A stretch of DNA of 54,294 nucleotides from Gammaproteobacteria bacterium (lineage in GTDB: Bacteria; Pseudomonadota; Gammaproteobacteria; SZUA-140), in assembly GCA_021648525.1 (NCBI GenBank), contig JAKISP010000027.1, forward strand, positions 1 to 54,294, given 5' to 3'. Positions 17,119 to 28,961 of the stretch are shown here, one piece after another. The notes under the pieces are model-generated. The model saw only the letters and a list, made by a program, of their open reading frames with translations. It had not been told where the DNA came from and searched no databases. How positions within the stretch are numbered: the first letter of the stretch is position 1; every line of letters starts with the position of its first letter. The position numbers and the translations under genes were made by a program.

Positions 17119-17472
17119 TTACATGGTGTGGGTCATGCGTTCAGACTTTGCTGCTCCAGCAAGATAGGTTTCAATTTTGTTGCGAACGGCTTCACCATCT
17201 TTGTCAGTAAACTGCACTCCGATGCCTGCAATACGGTTACCCTGGGCTCCAATGGGATTAATCCAGGCAACACGTCCGACAACTGGCATCTTTTCTGTTT
17301 CGCTCATCAGGGTGAGCAACATGAAGACTTCATCACCAAGTTTGTAAGGTTTATTGGAAGGGATAAAGATACCACCGCCGAGCAAAAATGGCATATAAGC
17401 GGCATAAAGCGCCCCCTTGTCTTTAATTGAGAGAGATAAAATACCTTGCCTTGATTTCTTCTCTTCAGCCAT
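17119..17472 (-). CDS. pilZ: PilZ-domain protein
   Basis: The 117 residues match the short, single-domain PilZ protein found next to holB in pseudomonads and relatives (GILSLSIKDKGALYAAYMPF, then GGGIFIPS, VAWINP, GIGVQF). In those bacteria it is needed for type IV pilus assembly. The N-terminal RxxxR motif used for cyclic-di-GMP binding in canonical PilZ domains is absent, as in the namesake protein, so it probably acts through protein contacts. It lies 43 bases behind holB. Confidence 0.9.
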   Translation of the reverse strand: MAEEKKSRQGILSLSIKDKGALYAAYMPFLLGGGIFIPSNKPYKLGDEVFMLLTLMSETEKMPVVGRVAWINPIGAQGNRIAGIGVQFTDKDGEAVRNKIETYLAGAAKSERMTHTM

Positions 17473-17515
17473 TGTCTACGCTAATCCGTTCCTGTTTAAC
17501 CTGGTTTGTTAAGGC

Positions 17516-19152
<1,637 letters not shown>

Positions 19153-19171
19153 CTACTCATACACGTTAAGC

Positions 19172-20200
19172 TTAGCGCTTCTTTAGCTGATACTTTCTAA
19201 CCGCTGCATTGTGTTCTTCATTGGTCGCTGAGAACTTATGGGTGCCGTCACCACGTGAGACAAAATAGAGCACCTTACCCGGGGCAGGATGGAGCGCTGC
19301 ATAGATCGAGTCACCACCTGGCAGCGCGATCGGTGTTGGCGGCAGCCCTTTTATTTTATAGGTGTTATAAGGGTTCATCGCTCTCAGGTCACGCTTGCGG
19401 ATATTGCCATCAAAGCTTTCCCCTAATCCATAAATAACGGTTGGATCGGTCTGTAGCCGCATCCGTTTATTAAGCCGACGCACAAAGACCCCGGCAATCT
19501 GTTCACGCTCTTCCGCTGCTGCGGTCTCTTTTTCGATGATCGATGCCATGATCAACGCTTCATAGCTATTTTTATAGGGTAGATTGGGTGCCCTGTTTTG
19601 CCATTCATCATCAAGGCGTGCCTGCATCTGTTGATAGGCACGCTGTAATACCGCGACATCCGTCGTATTATTGGTGAAGTGATAGGTATCGGGATAGAAC
19701 ATCCCTTCCGGGTGCTTTCCTGATAGTCGCAGACGCGCCATGATCGCTGCGTTATCCAGTAATTTGCCATCACGATCAAGCAATGTCTTTTTGATTTTAT
19801 CGTGTTGATGCAGTGCCTTAATCATCTGACGAAAGGTCCAGCCCTCAGGAATGGTCAGGCTGTAATCAATCACCTTACCTGAAACAAATAGTGCCAGTAA
19901 CTGATGCGGTGTCATCTGCGGTGAGATCGCATACTCCCCCGCCTTGATTTTATCGGCATTCCCCTTCCATCTGGCAAACCAGACCCAGTAACGAGGATGC
20001 TCCATCAACCCCTGTTGCTGCAGTTCATTGGCGACCGAAGAGAGGCTTGCACCCTGTTTAATGGTGTAACTCAAAGGGGCAAACGTGGTGCTGGAAAGTG
20101 AGCCGCGGTTGAATGTCTGGAATTCCAGTATAAACCAGCCGCCAACAAAGCTGACCAGCAGCAGGACAAAGCCAATGAGTTTTCCAATTACATTCATCAT
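19172..20200 (-). CDS. mltG: Endolytic murein transglycosylase (MltG/YceG)
   Basis: The 342-residue protein has one N-terminal membrane anchor (about residues 5-24), a LysM-like region (YTIKQGASLSSVANELQQQG) and the YceG catalytic domain with GMFYPDTYHF, the catalytic Glu in SIIEKETA, and TDPTVIYG. MltG cleaves nascent glycan strands in the periplasm and so helps set their length. It sits between pabC and tmk, its common place in gammaproteobacteria. The pabC stop is two bases before its start. Confidence 0.95.
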   Translation of the reverse strand: MMNVIGKLIGFVLLLVSFVGGWFILEFQTFNRGSLSSTTFAPLSYTIKQGASLSSVANELQQQGLMEHPRYWVWFARWKGNADKIKAGEYAISPQMTPHQLLALFVSGKVIDYSLTIPEGWTFRQMIKALHQHDKIKKTLLDRDGKLLDNAAIMARLRLSGKHPEGMFYPDTYHFTNNTTDVAVLQRAYQQMQARLDDEWQNRAPNLPYKNSYEALIMASIIEKETAAAEEREQIAGVFVRRLNKRMRLQTDPTVIYGLGESFDGNIRKRDLRAMNPYNTYKIKGLPPTPIALPGGDSIYAALHPAPGKVLYFVSRGDGTHKFSATNEEHNAAVRKYQLKKR

Positions 20201-20202
20201 CG

Positions 20203-21030
20203 TCAGGTTGCTATCGTTATTAAGCGTTGCTCGCGAAGTGCCTGGATCAGATCTTGTGTGATCTTAGCCTGATGACAGGTTATATCATCAAGCGTGCGTA
20301 GCGGCCATAGGCCAATGATGCAGTTGGTAACAAAACAGCCTGAAGCTGCCTTTAAACGCGCAAGCGAGACGATTTCGATGCGTGTTGTGATACCCAGCTG
20401 AGCCGCCAATGTCAGTACCCTTTCACGCATAATGCCGTTGATACCACACTCGCCTAGATCGGGCGTGATCAGCGTGTCGCCTTCGATGATAAAAAGATTA
20501 CTCATCGTTCCCTCAATCACATTGCCATGGCTGTCTAACATCAATCCTTCGTGAATATCACTGCCCTGCCACTCATTGCGTGCCAGCACCTGTTCCAGAC
20601 GATTGAGATGTTTGATCCCGGCTAGTGCTGAATAAGTAGCGAGGCGGGTATCACAGACCATCGCGGTGATACCGTGCTGGTAGTGTGTACGCGGGTAATC
20701 CGGCCACGGATGGACAGAGAGCAGTCGTGTCGCTTCAACGGCTTCTGGGAAGCGATAACCACGCCCCCCGCTTCCTCGCGTAATGATAATCTTCAGGATG
20801 GCTTTATCAATCTCGGCACAGAGTTGCCGCGCCTCCTGTAATAACAGCTCGTTATCGGGTGGTGGTAACTGTAGCGCTTCACACCCGGTGGTGAGACGCG
20901 TTATGTGTGCAGCCCATAATTGTGGTTCACCACTGACCACCGCAATGGTTTCAAACAGACCATCACCATATTGCAGGCCACGGTCGCTGGCGGGTAGCCG
21001 ATCTGTCGCAATGCCGTTAATCAGCATCAT
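20203..21030 (-). CDS. pabC: Aminodeoxychorismate lyase
   Basis: The 275-residue, class IV PLP-dependent fold protein has GLQYGDGLFETIAV near residue 19, a KIIITRGSGGRGY segment with a Lys in the expected region, and EGTMSNLFIIEGDTLITP. It releases pyruvate from aminodeoxychorismate to make p-aminobenzoate for folate. Its start overlaps the pabB stop by 14 bases, which supports joint production of the two enzymes of the pathway. Confidence 0.93.
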   Translation of the reverse strand: MMLINGIATDRLPASDRGLQYGDGLFETIAVVSGEPQLWAAHITRLTTGCEALQLPPPDNELLLQEARQLCAEIDKAILKIIITRGSGGRGYRFPEAVEATRLLSVHPWPDYPRTHYQHGITAMVCDTRLATYSALAGIKHLNRLEQVLARNEWQGSDIHEGLMLDSHGNVIEGTMSNLFIIEGDTLITPDLGECGINGIMRERVLTLAAQLGITTRIEIVSLARLKAASGCFVTNCIIGLWPLRTLDDITCHQAKITQDLIQALREQRLITIAT

Positions 21031-22432
21031 TCACACCCAGGGCACGCAGCAGGCCACGTGCTTTAATCCGTGTCTCAATCAGTTCTGCATCGGCATTAGA
21101 ATCTGCCACAATACCAGCACCAGCACGTAGGCTAAGCGCACGGCCTTCGGTAACGATGGTTCGAATCAAAATATTAAGATCCATATTGCCGTCACGATTA
21201 AGGTAGCCCATCGCTCCGGTATAAGGGCCACGGGTAGTCTGCTCCAGTTCCGCAATAATTTCCATACAGCGCACTTTAGGGCAACCGGTAATCGTGCCAC
21301 CCGGAAATAGCGCACGGATAATTTCACCTGGCGTGACTGCCAGGCGTTTGCTGCCACGCACATTGGAGACGATATGATGCACATGTGCATAAGATTCAAG
21401 CACCATAAATTCATCCACTTCAATGGTACCGGGTTCACATACACGTCCCAGATCATTACGTTCAAGATCAATCAGCATGATATGTTCAGCGCGTTCTTTA
21501 GGGTGCTGCAGCAATGCTGCAGAGAGCGCCTGGTCATCACTATCATTGCTTGCACGTGGGTGCGTACCGGCAATTGGGCGTGTCGATACCTGCCCATCCT
21601 TCAGATCGACTAGTCGTTCAGGCGATGAACTAATCACCGCCGTGTTCTGGTAACAGGCGAGGCCTGCAAAAGGGGCTGGGTTTTGCTGGCATAGTCTGCG
21701 ATAAATATCAGTAACCGAAACGCCATCAACGATATCACCGCGCCATTCACGCGATAAATTGGCCTGAAACACATCGCCATCAAAAATATACTGCTTAACC
21801 CGGTTAACTGCATTCAGGTAACGTGATGGCTCATCTTCAATAAGCGCAGTCACAAAAGGAATATCTGCTATTTGAATCTCTGATGGTATTAATGCCTCGA
21901 CATCTTGCTGCATCACATCCAGGAGTTCGGCATGGCCACTCTCAGCAATTAGCCAGTTTTTGTTGTGATGGTGGTCTCTAATGATTGCGGCCGGGATACG
22001 CGTCGCATAGGCAACCGGTAGTTGTTTTGCAAAGCCCTCCATCGGCAGCTTTAAATTTGGCTCAACCTGTGAGGCTAGTTCATAACCAAGGTAAAGAAAC
22101 CAGCCGCCATAAAAAGGGGGTTCAAGTGTGTGATCACACTCGCAGGCTTCTTGTTGCCACCAGCCATCGAGTTGCTTTAGAAAATCATTATCTGCCAGCA
22201 ACTGCTCACCTTGCTGCAACGTCCCGTCGAGTTTGAGTGCTAATGTTTCAGCGGGGTGAGCAAAGAGAATATCGAAGCGAGCCTGAACGGAACCCGCAGC
22301 AACACTTTGCAACAAATACGGATAACGTTCGGGGTGTGTTTCGTGAAGCGCGATTAAATCCAGCGCCGCTGTACATTCTCTCTGCTTAACGGCACTGTCA
22401 TCACAACTGCTACGATTTTTTTTATTCACCAT
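21017..22432 (-). CDS. pabB: Aminodeoxychorismate synthase component I
   Basis: The 471-residue chorismate-utilising enzyme has SSSPERLVDL, RPIAGTHPRA, DLERNDLGRV, VHHIVSNVRG, FPGGTITGCPK and the C-terminal GAGIVADSNADAELIET. With a glutaminase subunit (not in this window) it turns chorismate into aminodeoxychorismate. The overlap with pabC argues for PabB rather than anthranilate synthase. Oddly, the motif reads PIAGT, with Ala where E. coli PabB has the Lys of PIKGT; Ala is usual in TrpE and also occurs in some PabB proteins. Confidence 0.9.
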   Translation of the reverse strand: MVNKKNRSSCDDSAVKQRECTAALDLIALHETHPERYPYLLQSVAAGSVQARFDILFAHPAETLALKLDGTLQQGEQLLADNDFLKQLDGWWQQEACECDHTLEPPFYGGWFLYLGYELASQVEPNLKLPMEGFAKQLPVAYATRIPAAIIRDHHHNKNWLIAESGHAELLDVMQQDVEALIPSEIQIADIPFVTALIEDEPSRYLNAVNRVKQYIFDGDVFQANLSREWRGDIVDGVSVTDIYRRLCQQNPAPFAGLACYQNTAVISSSPERLVDLKDGQVSTRPIAGTHPRASNDSDDQALSAALLQHPKERAEHIMLIDLERNDLGRVCEPGTIEVDEFMVLESYAHVHHIVSNVRGSKRLAVTPGEIIRALFPGGTITGCPKVRCMEIIAELEQTTRGPYTGAMGYLNRDGNMDLNILIRTIVTEGRALSLRAGAGIVADSNADAELIETRIKARGLLRALGVNDAD

Positions 22433-22480
22433 AGTGTTATTTTAGTATGGTGGACTGCGTAAATGCAGTCGGACATTGAA

Positions 22481-23722
22481 TTAAACTTTTTTGAAGATCA
22501 ACGTACTGTTAGTACCACCAAAACCAAACGAATTAGACATTGCGATATCTATTTTCATTTCACGTGCGGTCTTCGGTACAAAATCAAGATCACACTCAGG
22601 GTCTGGTGTCTCAAGATTAATCGTTGGTGGTGCAACCTGATCATAAATTGCAAGAGCTGAGAAGATCGCTTCAATACCACCAGCTGCACCCAATAGGTGG
22701 CCAGTCATTGATTTGGTTGAACTAACGGCAAGTTTGCTGGCATGATCACCAAAGGCGGTTTTAACCGCACTGGTTTCAGCCTTATCACCGGCAGGTGTGG
22801 AGGTACCGTGAGCATTGATGTAATCAACCTCTTCAGGATTGATGCCAGCATTACGCATTGCATTTTGCATGCAGCGTTTTGCCCCTTCACCGCCTTCTGA
22901 TGGTAAGGTCATATGGTACGCATCACCACTCATGCCGTAACCAATCACTTCGGCGTAGATCTTAGCGCCACGTGCTTTAGCATGTTCATACTCTTCCAGC
23001 GTGACAACACCGGCACCATCACTCAATACAAAACCATCACGATTGAGATCCCATGGACGACTGGCTCCTTCAGGGTCGTCGTTATTGGTAGAAAGTGCAC
23101 GTGCCGCACAGAAGCCACCCAGCCCTGTCGGTGATGTTGCCATCTCAGCACCACCCGCGACCATCACATCGGCATCACCATACTCGATAATACGCGCAGC
23201 ATCACCAATACTATGAGTGCCGGTTGAGCAAGCGGTTACGATCGCAAGATTCGGTCCTTTCAGGCCATGCATAATCGACAGGTTTCCTGAAATCATATTG
23301 ATGATATTGCTTGGCACAAAGAATGGTGAGATACGACGAGGCCCACTCTTCTGGAAGGTCTCGTATCCCTTCTCGATGCCAGAAACACCACCGATACCAG
23401 AACCGATCGAAACACCCATACGGTGAGCATTCTCGTCAGTAACCTCTAATCCAGAATCGATAAATGCCTGATGCCCTGCCGCCACACCGTAGTGCATGAA
23501 TGGGTCCATCTTCCTGGCTTGTTTAGCGGTCATATATTCGGTGATATCAAAATCCCAGACAGAACCACCAAAGTGTGTGCTAAAGCGCTCCACATCAAAG
23601 TGGCTTAGCGCTCGAATGCCACTTTTACCCGCCAGGATATTGGTCCATGAATCGGAAACATTTAACCCAACCGGGCAAACCATTCCCACTCCTGTAATTA
23701 CGACACGACGTTTCTCAGCCAC
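22481..23722 (-). CDS. fabF: 3-oxoacyl-ACP synthase II
   Basis: The 413-residue KAS II has a Cys-His-His active site: [10 protein letters not shown] near residue 165, [11 protein letters not shown] and [11 protein letters not shown]. It extends acyl-ACP with malonyl-ACP. The start codon is GTG ([13 protein letters not shown]), fixed by the family N-terminus; no ATG is suitably placed. It is separated from acpP by a terminator, so its expression may fall below that of acpP. Confidence 0.97.
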   Translation of the reverse strand: MAEKRRVVITGVGMVCPVGLNVSDSWTNILAGKSGIRALSHFDVERFSTHFGGSVWDFDITEYMTAKQARKMDPFMHYGVAAGHQAFIDSGLEVTDENAHRMGVSIGSGIGGVSGIEKGYETFQKSGPRRISPFFVPSNIINMISGNLSIMHGLKGPNLAIVTACSTGTHSIGDAARIIEYGDADVMVAGGAEMATSPTGLGGFCAARALSTNNDDPEGASRPWDLNRDGFVLSDGAGVVTLEEYEHAKARGAKIYAEVIGYGMSGDAYHMTLPSEGGEGAKRCMQNAMRNAGINPEEVDYINAHGTSTPAGDKAETSAVKTAFGDHASKLAVSSTKSMTGHLLGAAGGIEAIFSALAIYDQVAPPTINLETPDPECDLDFVPKTAREMKIDIAMSNSFGFGGTNSTLIFKKV

Positions 23723-23796
23723 CCTATCTACACTCCGACTATATAATACGATGTTACTTTAAGGATTTAACACGAGCTTTCTCTTGAGCCCCTGAA

Positions 23797-23835
23797 ATAC
23801 AAAAGGCCGATTCCACCAAAAGGTGGAATACGGCC
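23797..23835 (-). terminator. Rho-independent terminator between acpP and fabF
   Basis: On the minus strand GGCCGTATTCCACC, loop TTTT, GGTGGAATCGGCC, then TTTTGTATTT. The stem of about 13 pairs has one bulge. It would end or attenuate transcripts from acpP before fabF. Confidence 0.85.
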
Positions 23836-23852
23836 CTGAGCATACAGATCGA

Positions 23853-24089
23853 TTAGCTATTGTTAGTGTTAATGTAATCGACAGCCTGCTTTACGGTGGT
23901 GATCTTCTCTGCTTCGTCATCAGGGATTTCACACTCGAATTCTTCTTCAAGCGCCATCACTAGCTCAACGGTATCGAGCGAATCGGCACCCAGGTCATCC
24001 ACAAAAGATGCTTCGCTGGTAACTTCATCTTCCTTAACACCTAGCTGTTCAACAACAATTTTGCTGACGCGTTCTTCAACAGTACTCAT
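23853..24089 (-). CDS. acpP: Acyl carrier protein
   Basis: A 78-residue acidic four-helix carrier with the phosphopantetheine site [18 protein letters not shown] (Ser near residue 37). It carries growing acyl chains for all Fab enzymes. A strong ribosome site (GGGAGGAAAA) precedes it. It stands alone between a 157-base gap and a terminator, as expected for a very highly expressed gene. Confidence 0.98.
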   Translation of the reverse strand: MSTVEERVSKIVVEQLGVKEDEVTSEASFVDDLGADSLDTVELVMALEEEFECEIPDDEAEKITTVKQAVDYINTNNS

Positions 24090-24246
24090 GACAAATTTTC
24101 CTCCCAGGAAATTAAACCCATAAAACGGGGTTGCGGCCGTATTCTATTGTAAACCCTTGCGATTGGCTACAAAAAATCGCCCCCAACCCATGATTTCTAA
24201 TCTAACTATATGTTTTCATTGATACTCAAGGATACTTGCCTGCACC

Positions 24247-24984
24247 TTAAGCCATATACATGCCGCCATTGACATTAATTGTCTCGCCGGTAATGTAATC
24301 TCCTACTGGCGAAGTCAAGTATTCAACCGCGCCAGCAACCTCATCTGGCCGTCCCAGTCGATTAAGTGGAATCGACTGCAGCAGCGCCTCTTTCTGTTTT
24401 TCTGGCAGTTCATGCGTCATGTCGGTTTCGATAAAACCAGGTGCGACACAGTTAACCGTAATACCACGAGAAGCCACTTCACGCGCCAGCGCTTTGCTAA
24501 AGCCGATCATCCCCGACTTAGCAGCAGCATAGTTACATTGTCCCGGATTACCAGTTAGCGCCACCACAGAGGCAATATTCACGATTTTACCACGGCGTGC
24601 CTTCATCATGGCGCGCAGGCATGATTTGCTCAGGCGATAAACAGAACTTAAATTAGTATTGATGATGTCGTCCCATTCATCTTCTTTCATCCGCATTAAA
24701 AGGTTGTCGCGGGTAATCCCTGCATTATTCACCAGGATAGTTGGCGCTCCAGATTTTTCAGTTACCGTCTTGAGCAGTGTATCAATAGACCCCTGGTCAG
24801 TGACATTGAGCACCTCGCCAGAACCTTTAACTCCATTTTCATCCATGTACTTAGCGATGTTTTGTGCACCATTGTCTGAAGTGGCGGTGCCAATGATGGT
24901 AGCCCCTTTTTTACCTAGCGCGAGAGCAATCGCACGTCCTATCCCACGAGAGGCACCCGTGACTAAAACAATTTCATTTTCCAT
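24247..24984 (-). CDS. fabG: 3-oxoacyl-ACP reductase
   Basis: A 245-residue short-chain dehydrogenase with TGASRGIGRAIAL (NADPH binding), NNAGITRDNLLMRM, catalytic Ser in IASVVALTGNPGQ, and YAAAKSG (Tyr/Lys). It reduces 3-oxoacyl-ACP. It follows fabD by five bases. Confidence 0.97.
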   Translation of the reverse strand: MENEIVLVTGASRGIGRAIALALGKKGATIIGTATSDNGAQNIAKYMDENGVKGSGEVLNVTDQGSIDTLLKTVTEKSGAPTILVNNAGITRDNLLMRMKEDEWDDIINTNLSSVYRLSKSCLRAMMKARRGKIVNIASVVALTGNPGQCNYAAAKSGMIGFSKALAREVASRGITVNCVAPGFIETDMTHELPEKQKEALLQSIPLNRLGRPDEVAGAVEYLTSPVGDYITGETINVNGGMYMA

Positions 24985-24989
24985 CTGTA

Positions 24990-25937
24990 TTAACCTTCTG
25001 CTGTTACGGTTGCAATGGCTTTTTCAAGGCTTGCCGGATCAAAGATCGGTAGTGCCGTCATACTGCGGTCAATACGTTTGTTTAAGCCTACGAGTACTTT
25101 ACCGGGGCCACACTCCACTAGTGTGTTGATATCGCTAGCAGCGATCTGCTGTATGCTCTCAACCCAACGGACTGGATTATACAGTTGTCGTAGCAGCGCG
25201 TCTTGTATCGCATCGGTATCCTGATGGGTGGAGACATCCGCATTATGAATAACCGGGATCACTGGTGTTGTGATCCTGGCAGAGGCCAGTAGCGGTGCCA
25301 TTTGCTCCGCAGCTGGGCGCATCAACTCACAATGAGATGGGACACTGACCGACAATACCAGTGCTCGTTTAGCACCAGCAGCCTTTGCAATCTTAGTCAT
25401 ACGCTCAACAGCCGCCGTAGTACCTGCTACCACCACCTGACCAGGTGAATTAAAGTTAACCGCAGAGATGATTTCACCCTCTGCCGCCGCCTCACAACAT
25501 TTAATCACCTGAGCATCATCAAGCCCTAAAATAGCCGCCATTGCACCTTCACCAGCGGGTACCGCCTGCTGCATAAAACGGCCACGTTTTTCAACGAGAT
25601 CAATAGCAGCCGCAAATGAAATGGCACCTGAACAGACTAATGCGGTGTATTCACCCAGACTATGTCCCGCCATTACAGTTGGCGTAACATCAGAGGCGAT
25701 TTGCCACACACGGTACATCGCGACACCTGCTGCGAGCATTACAGGTTGCGTTTTATCGGTCTGGTTCAGCTCAGTATCCGGGCCATTTTGAGCCAGCTGC
25801 CACAGGTCATATCCTAAAACTTCAGACGCCTCAGCAAAGGTCTGTTCAATAACGGGATCAGCTGCCGCCATTTCAGCAAGCATGCCAATAGACTGAGAAC
25901 CCTGACCAGGGAAGACAAAAGCGATATGTTTACTCAT
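24990..25937 (-). CDS. fabD: Malonyl-CoA:ACP transacylase
   Basis: A 315-residue acyltransferase with FPGQGSQSIGML, the nucleophile motif GHSLGEYTAL near residue 93, and VPSHCELMRPA with the catalytic His. It loads malonyl groups onto ACP. It lies between fabH and fabG in the standard order. Confidence 0.97.
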   Translation of the reverse strand: MSKHIAFVFPGQGSQSIGMLAEMAAADPVIEQTFAEASEVLGYDLWQLAQNGPDTELNQTDKTQPVMLAAGVAMYRVWQIASDVTPTVMAGHSLGEYTALVCSGAISFAAAIDLVEKRGRFMQQAVPAGEGAMAAILGLDDAQVIKCCEAAAEGEIISAVNFNSPGQVVVAGTTAAVERMTKIAKAAGAKRALVLSVSVPSHCELMRPAAEQMAPLLASARITTPVIPVIHNADVSTHQDTDAIQDALLRQLYNPVRWVESIQQIAASDINTLVECGPGKVLVGLNKRIDRSMTALPIFDPASLEKAIATVTAEG

Positions 25938-25977
25938 GAAAAATGAATCCAGATTAAATCAGATAAATATAAAAAAA

Positions 25978-26943
25978 TTAATACTTAAGCAGTGCCGAAC
26001 CCCAGGTGAAACCACCACCAAAGGCCTCAAGCAATAGCGTTTCGCCACGTTGAACACGGCCATCACGCACCGCAACGTCAAGCGCTAACGGAATCGAGGC
26101 CGCCGAGGTATTGCCATGGTGATCAACGGTTACGACCACCTGGTCCATCGACATATTCAATTTCTTCGCCGTGGCTTTAATGATGCGAATATTCGCCTGA
26201 TGTGGAATCAACCAGTCGATATCACTTTTTTGCATATCGTTCGCGGCAAGGGTTTCATCGACGATACGGCCTAGCGTTTTTACCGCCATCTTAAATACTT
26301 CATTACCCTGCATGGTGATATAGGCCTCGCCCGCCTGCATTTTCGCAAATCCCTGAGAAATACCTTCAGGTACTGTCAACAGATCACTATATGCGCCATC
26401 GGCATGCAGATGCGTTGAGAGAATACCTGGCTCTTCAGTCGCCTCAAGTACCACAGCACCCGCACCATCACCAAATAACACGCAGGTACTGCGGTCAGTC
26501 CAGTCTATAATACGTGAGGTTGTTTCAGCACCCACGACCAGTGCGCGCGTAGCACCGCCTGTGCGAATAAACTTTTCAGCAACGCTCAGTGCATATACAA
26601 AACCAGTGCAGACGGCCTGTACATCAAATGCCGCACAACCATGAATATCGAGTCGTTGCTGTAACAAACAAGCGGTGCTTGGAAAGATACGATCCGGGGT
26701 AGTGGTCGCAACAATAATAAGATCGATATCCTGCGGAGTGATATCCGCCGCTTCTATTGCATGTCGAGCCGCCTTTTCTGCGATATCACAGGTGGTTTCA
26801 CCTTCCACTGCGATATGTCTTTGTTTGATGCCGGTACGCTCAATAATCCATTCACTCGAGGTCTCAACTATCTTTTCCAGGTCAGCATTGGTCATGACAT
26901 TTTCTGGCAAATAACCGCCTGTTCCTGCGATACGTGAATTCAT
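25978..26943 (-). CDS. fabH: 3-oxoacyl-ACP synthase III
   Basis: A 321-residue KAS III with active-site Cys in [12 protein letters not shown] (near residue 113), His in IPHQANIRI, and Asn in HHGNTSAAS. It starts fatty-acid synthesis by condensing acetyl-CoA with malonyl-ACP. Its ATG shares one base with the plsX stop (TGATG), indicating coupled translation. Confidence 0.97.
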   Translation of the reverse strand: MNSRIAGTGGYLPENVMTNADLEKIVETSSEWIIERTGIKQRHIAVEGETTCDIAEKAARHAIEAADITPQDIDLIIVATTTPDRIFPSTACLLQQRLDIHGCAAFDVQAVCTGFVYALSVAEKFIRTGGATRALVVGAETTSRIIDWTDRSTCVLFGDGAGAVVLEATEEPGILSTHLHADGAYSDLLTVPEGISQGFAKMQAGEAYITMQGNEVFKMAVKTLGRIVDETLAANDMQKSDIDWLIPHQANIRIIKATAKKLNMSMDQVVVTVDHHGNTSAASIPLALDVAVRDGRVQRGETLLLEAFGGGFTWGSALLKY

Positions 26944-27965
26944 CAGCTTGCCTGCCTCCTGGTTAATAGTAACTCAAGCTGATTACCGATTAGATGCGGA
27001 ACATCTTTTTCAACTTCAGTAATGGCTTCGCGTATAGCCGTCTCAAATGAGAGTTCATCCGCACCACCATGGCTTTTCACCACAATGCCCGTCAGGCCGA
27101 CAAAACTAGCGCCATTATAGTTACGCGGGTCGTACTTGGCACGAAAGGCGCTAAGGACTGGCTTCGCACACAGCGCTGCTATTCTGGTTAGCGGTGTACG
27201 CAAAAACTCCTCTTTCAGGGAACGACTTAACATCCTGGCAACCCCTTCACAGGTCTTCAGTGCGACATTGCCAACAAAGCCATCACACACCACCACATCA
27301 ACGGTGCCCTTGAAGATGTCATCACCCTCAACAAAACCGACATAGTTAATATTGCTGTTGCTCAGTAGCTGTGCCGCCTCTTTGACTCGCTCATTACCCT
27401 TCATCTCTTCCGAACCGATATTAAGCAGGCCAACCGTCGGGCGTTCAATATTTTCAACAGCACTGGTCAATACAGAGCCCATCACTGCAAACTGAAACAG
27501 ATGTTCAGCCGTCGAATCTACATTCGCACCCAGATCCAGCATATGGGTATGCCCTTTGATTGCAGGTAAGGTTGAGATAATCGCGGGACGATCAACCCCC
27601 GGCAGTGTCTTTAATACAAAGCGAGCGGTCGCCATCAAGGCGCCGGTATTACCCGCACTGACGCAGGCAGAAGCGGTGCCATCCTTAACCAGATTAATCG
27701 CGACACGCATCGATGAATCTTTTTTGCTGCGGAGCGCTAACGCTGGAGACTCATCCATTGCCACCTGTTGAGAGGCGTGCTGAATTATCAGGCATTCACC
27801 CACATCACCGCCCTGCTGTTGCAGTGCGGCTATCAGTTGCGCCTGATCACCAACAAGGATCAGTTTGAGGTCACGATGCTTCTTTAGCGCATTAAGTGCA
27901 GCAGGAACGGTCACGACTGGGCCGTGATCGCCTCCCATCGCATCCAGCGCAATGGTTAGACCCAA
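26943..27965 (-). CDS. plsX: Phosphate acyltransferase
   Basis: A 340-residue protein beginning [15 protein letters not shown], the family N-terminus, with later [18 protein letters not shown] and [12 protein letters not shown]. It makes acyl-phosphate from acyl-ACP for phospholipid synthesis. The start codon appears to be TTG at 27965, three bases behind the rpmF stop, since no ATG or GTG fits the family start. This suggests that translation depends on coupling to rpmF. Confidence 0.95.
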   Translation of the reverse strand: MGLTIALDAMGGDHGPVVTVPAALNALKKHRDLKLILVGDQAQLIAALQQQGGDVGECLIIQHASQQVAMDESPALALRSKKDSSMRVAINLVKDGTASACVSAGNTGALMATARFVLKTLPGVDRPAIISTLPAIKGHTHMLDLGANVDSTAEHLFQFAVMGSVLTSAVENIERPTVGLLNIGSEEMKGNERVKEAAQLLSNSNINYVGFVEGDDIFKGTVDVVVCDGFVGNVALKTCEGVARMLSRSLKEEFLRTPLTRIAALCAKPVLSAFRAKYDPRNYNGASFVGLTGIVVKSHGGADELSFETAIREAITEVEKDVPHLIGNQLELLLTRRQAS

Positions 27966-27968
27966 GGT

Positions 27969-28148
27969 CTATTCGCCCGCACTCTCGACGACTTTTTTAC
28001 CTTTGTAGTAACCATCTGCCGTCACATGATGGCGCAGATGAGTCTCACCTGAGTTTGCATCAACAGACAGGGTCTTACCTGTCAGTGCATCATGAGAACG
28101 ACGCATGCCACGTCTTGAGGTTGATTTCTTACTCTTTTGTACAGCCAT
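27969..28148 (-). CDS. rpmF: 50S ribosomal protein L32
   Basis: The 59-residue protein begins [20 protein letters not shown] and ends [19 protein letters not shown], which matches bacterial L32 along its length. It sits between yceD and plsX in the conserved gammaproteobacterial order. There is no zinc-binding Cys set, as in most gammaproteobacterial L32. Confidence 0.97.
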   Translation of the reverse strand: MAVQKSKKSTSRRGMRRSHDALTGKTLSVDANSGETHLRHHVTADGYYKGKKVVESAGE

Positions 28149-28249
28149 GCTAACTACTCCTTAAAAACAAAATCACTTACGCTTAACTTGTCACAAACAT
28201 CTTTAAAGTACGATGTAACGCAACACTCAATACTCAAACTAGCCCTGGA

Positions 28250-28789
28250 CTACTCACTATCAGGCTTCGTCTTTTTCAGTCCAGCCAACGCACTAAATGG
28301 GTTGGGTTTTTTCTCTTCAGCAGATTGTGGAATATCGACCTCCTCAACAGGCTGAAGTACTGCGACTGCACATTCCTCCGCTGGATGAAATGTGACAATC
28401 GGCAGTGCCAAAATCAGTTCATCTTCTACCAGTTCACGTACAACGACCATCGGCTCATCAAGAATATAGGGATCATACTCACTGGAAAGCTGCTTACCTG
28501 CCGCTTCCGAATCGACAAACGCTAATGAGATACCTGTCTCAATCCATGTTGCAACTGCCTTCATACAGCGCTGGCATTCCAACGCCAGGTTCGTTTTCAG
28601 ATGCCCACGCACAACTTTGCAGCCCTGCGAATCGATATCAAATACGAGGTCTATTTCAACCTCTCCATTTTGATGGCACAGTGAATCAGCCAAACGAGCC
28701 ATCCCAGCCAACGGAATAACGCCTTTAAGGTGTTCTCCACGGTCGCAGAAATTGAGCGGTTTTATATAATCCTGTAAACGGGTCGGCAT
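28250..28789 (-). CDS. yceD: YceD-family protein (DUF177), large-subunit rRNA accumulation protein
   Basis: A 179-residue protein with the family's CxxC element (LALECQRCMKAV near residue 71) and acidic C-terminal half. In E. coli YceD is needed for normal 23S rRNA accumulation. It stands immediately upstream of rpmF, its conserved neighbour. The final 30 residues (EEKKPNPFSALAGLKK) match the typical tail. Confidence 0.9.
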   Translation of the reverse strand: MPTRLQDYIKPLNFCDRGEHLKGVIPLAGMARLADSLCHQNGEVEIDLVFDIDSQGCKVVRGHLKTNLALECQRCMKAVATWIETGISLAFVDSEAAGKQLSSEYDPYILDEPMVVVRELVEDELILALPIVTFHPAEECAVAVLQPVEEVDIPQSAEEKKPNPFSALAGLKKTKPDSE

Positions 28790-28961
28790 AAACCCGCAAT
28801 TTTAGGGCGAGACGCGCTAACTGTCAAAAACTATTAACAAAATCAGGTAAGCTAGCCCCTTTAAGGTGCTCTGAAGCAGACTTGATCATCGCAGTAGATA
28901 ATGCATCCACTCTCCGCACCTAAAGCAATAGATATTCACCATAACCTAATGATATATATAG

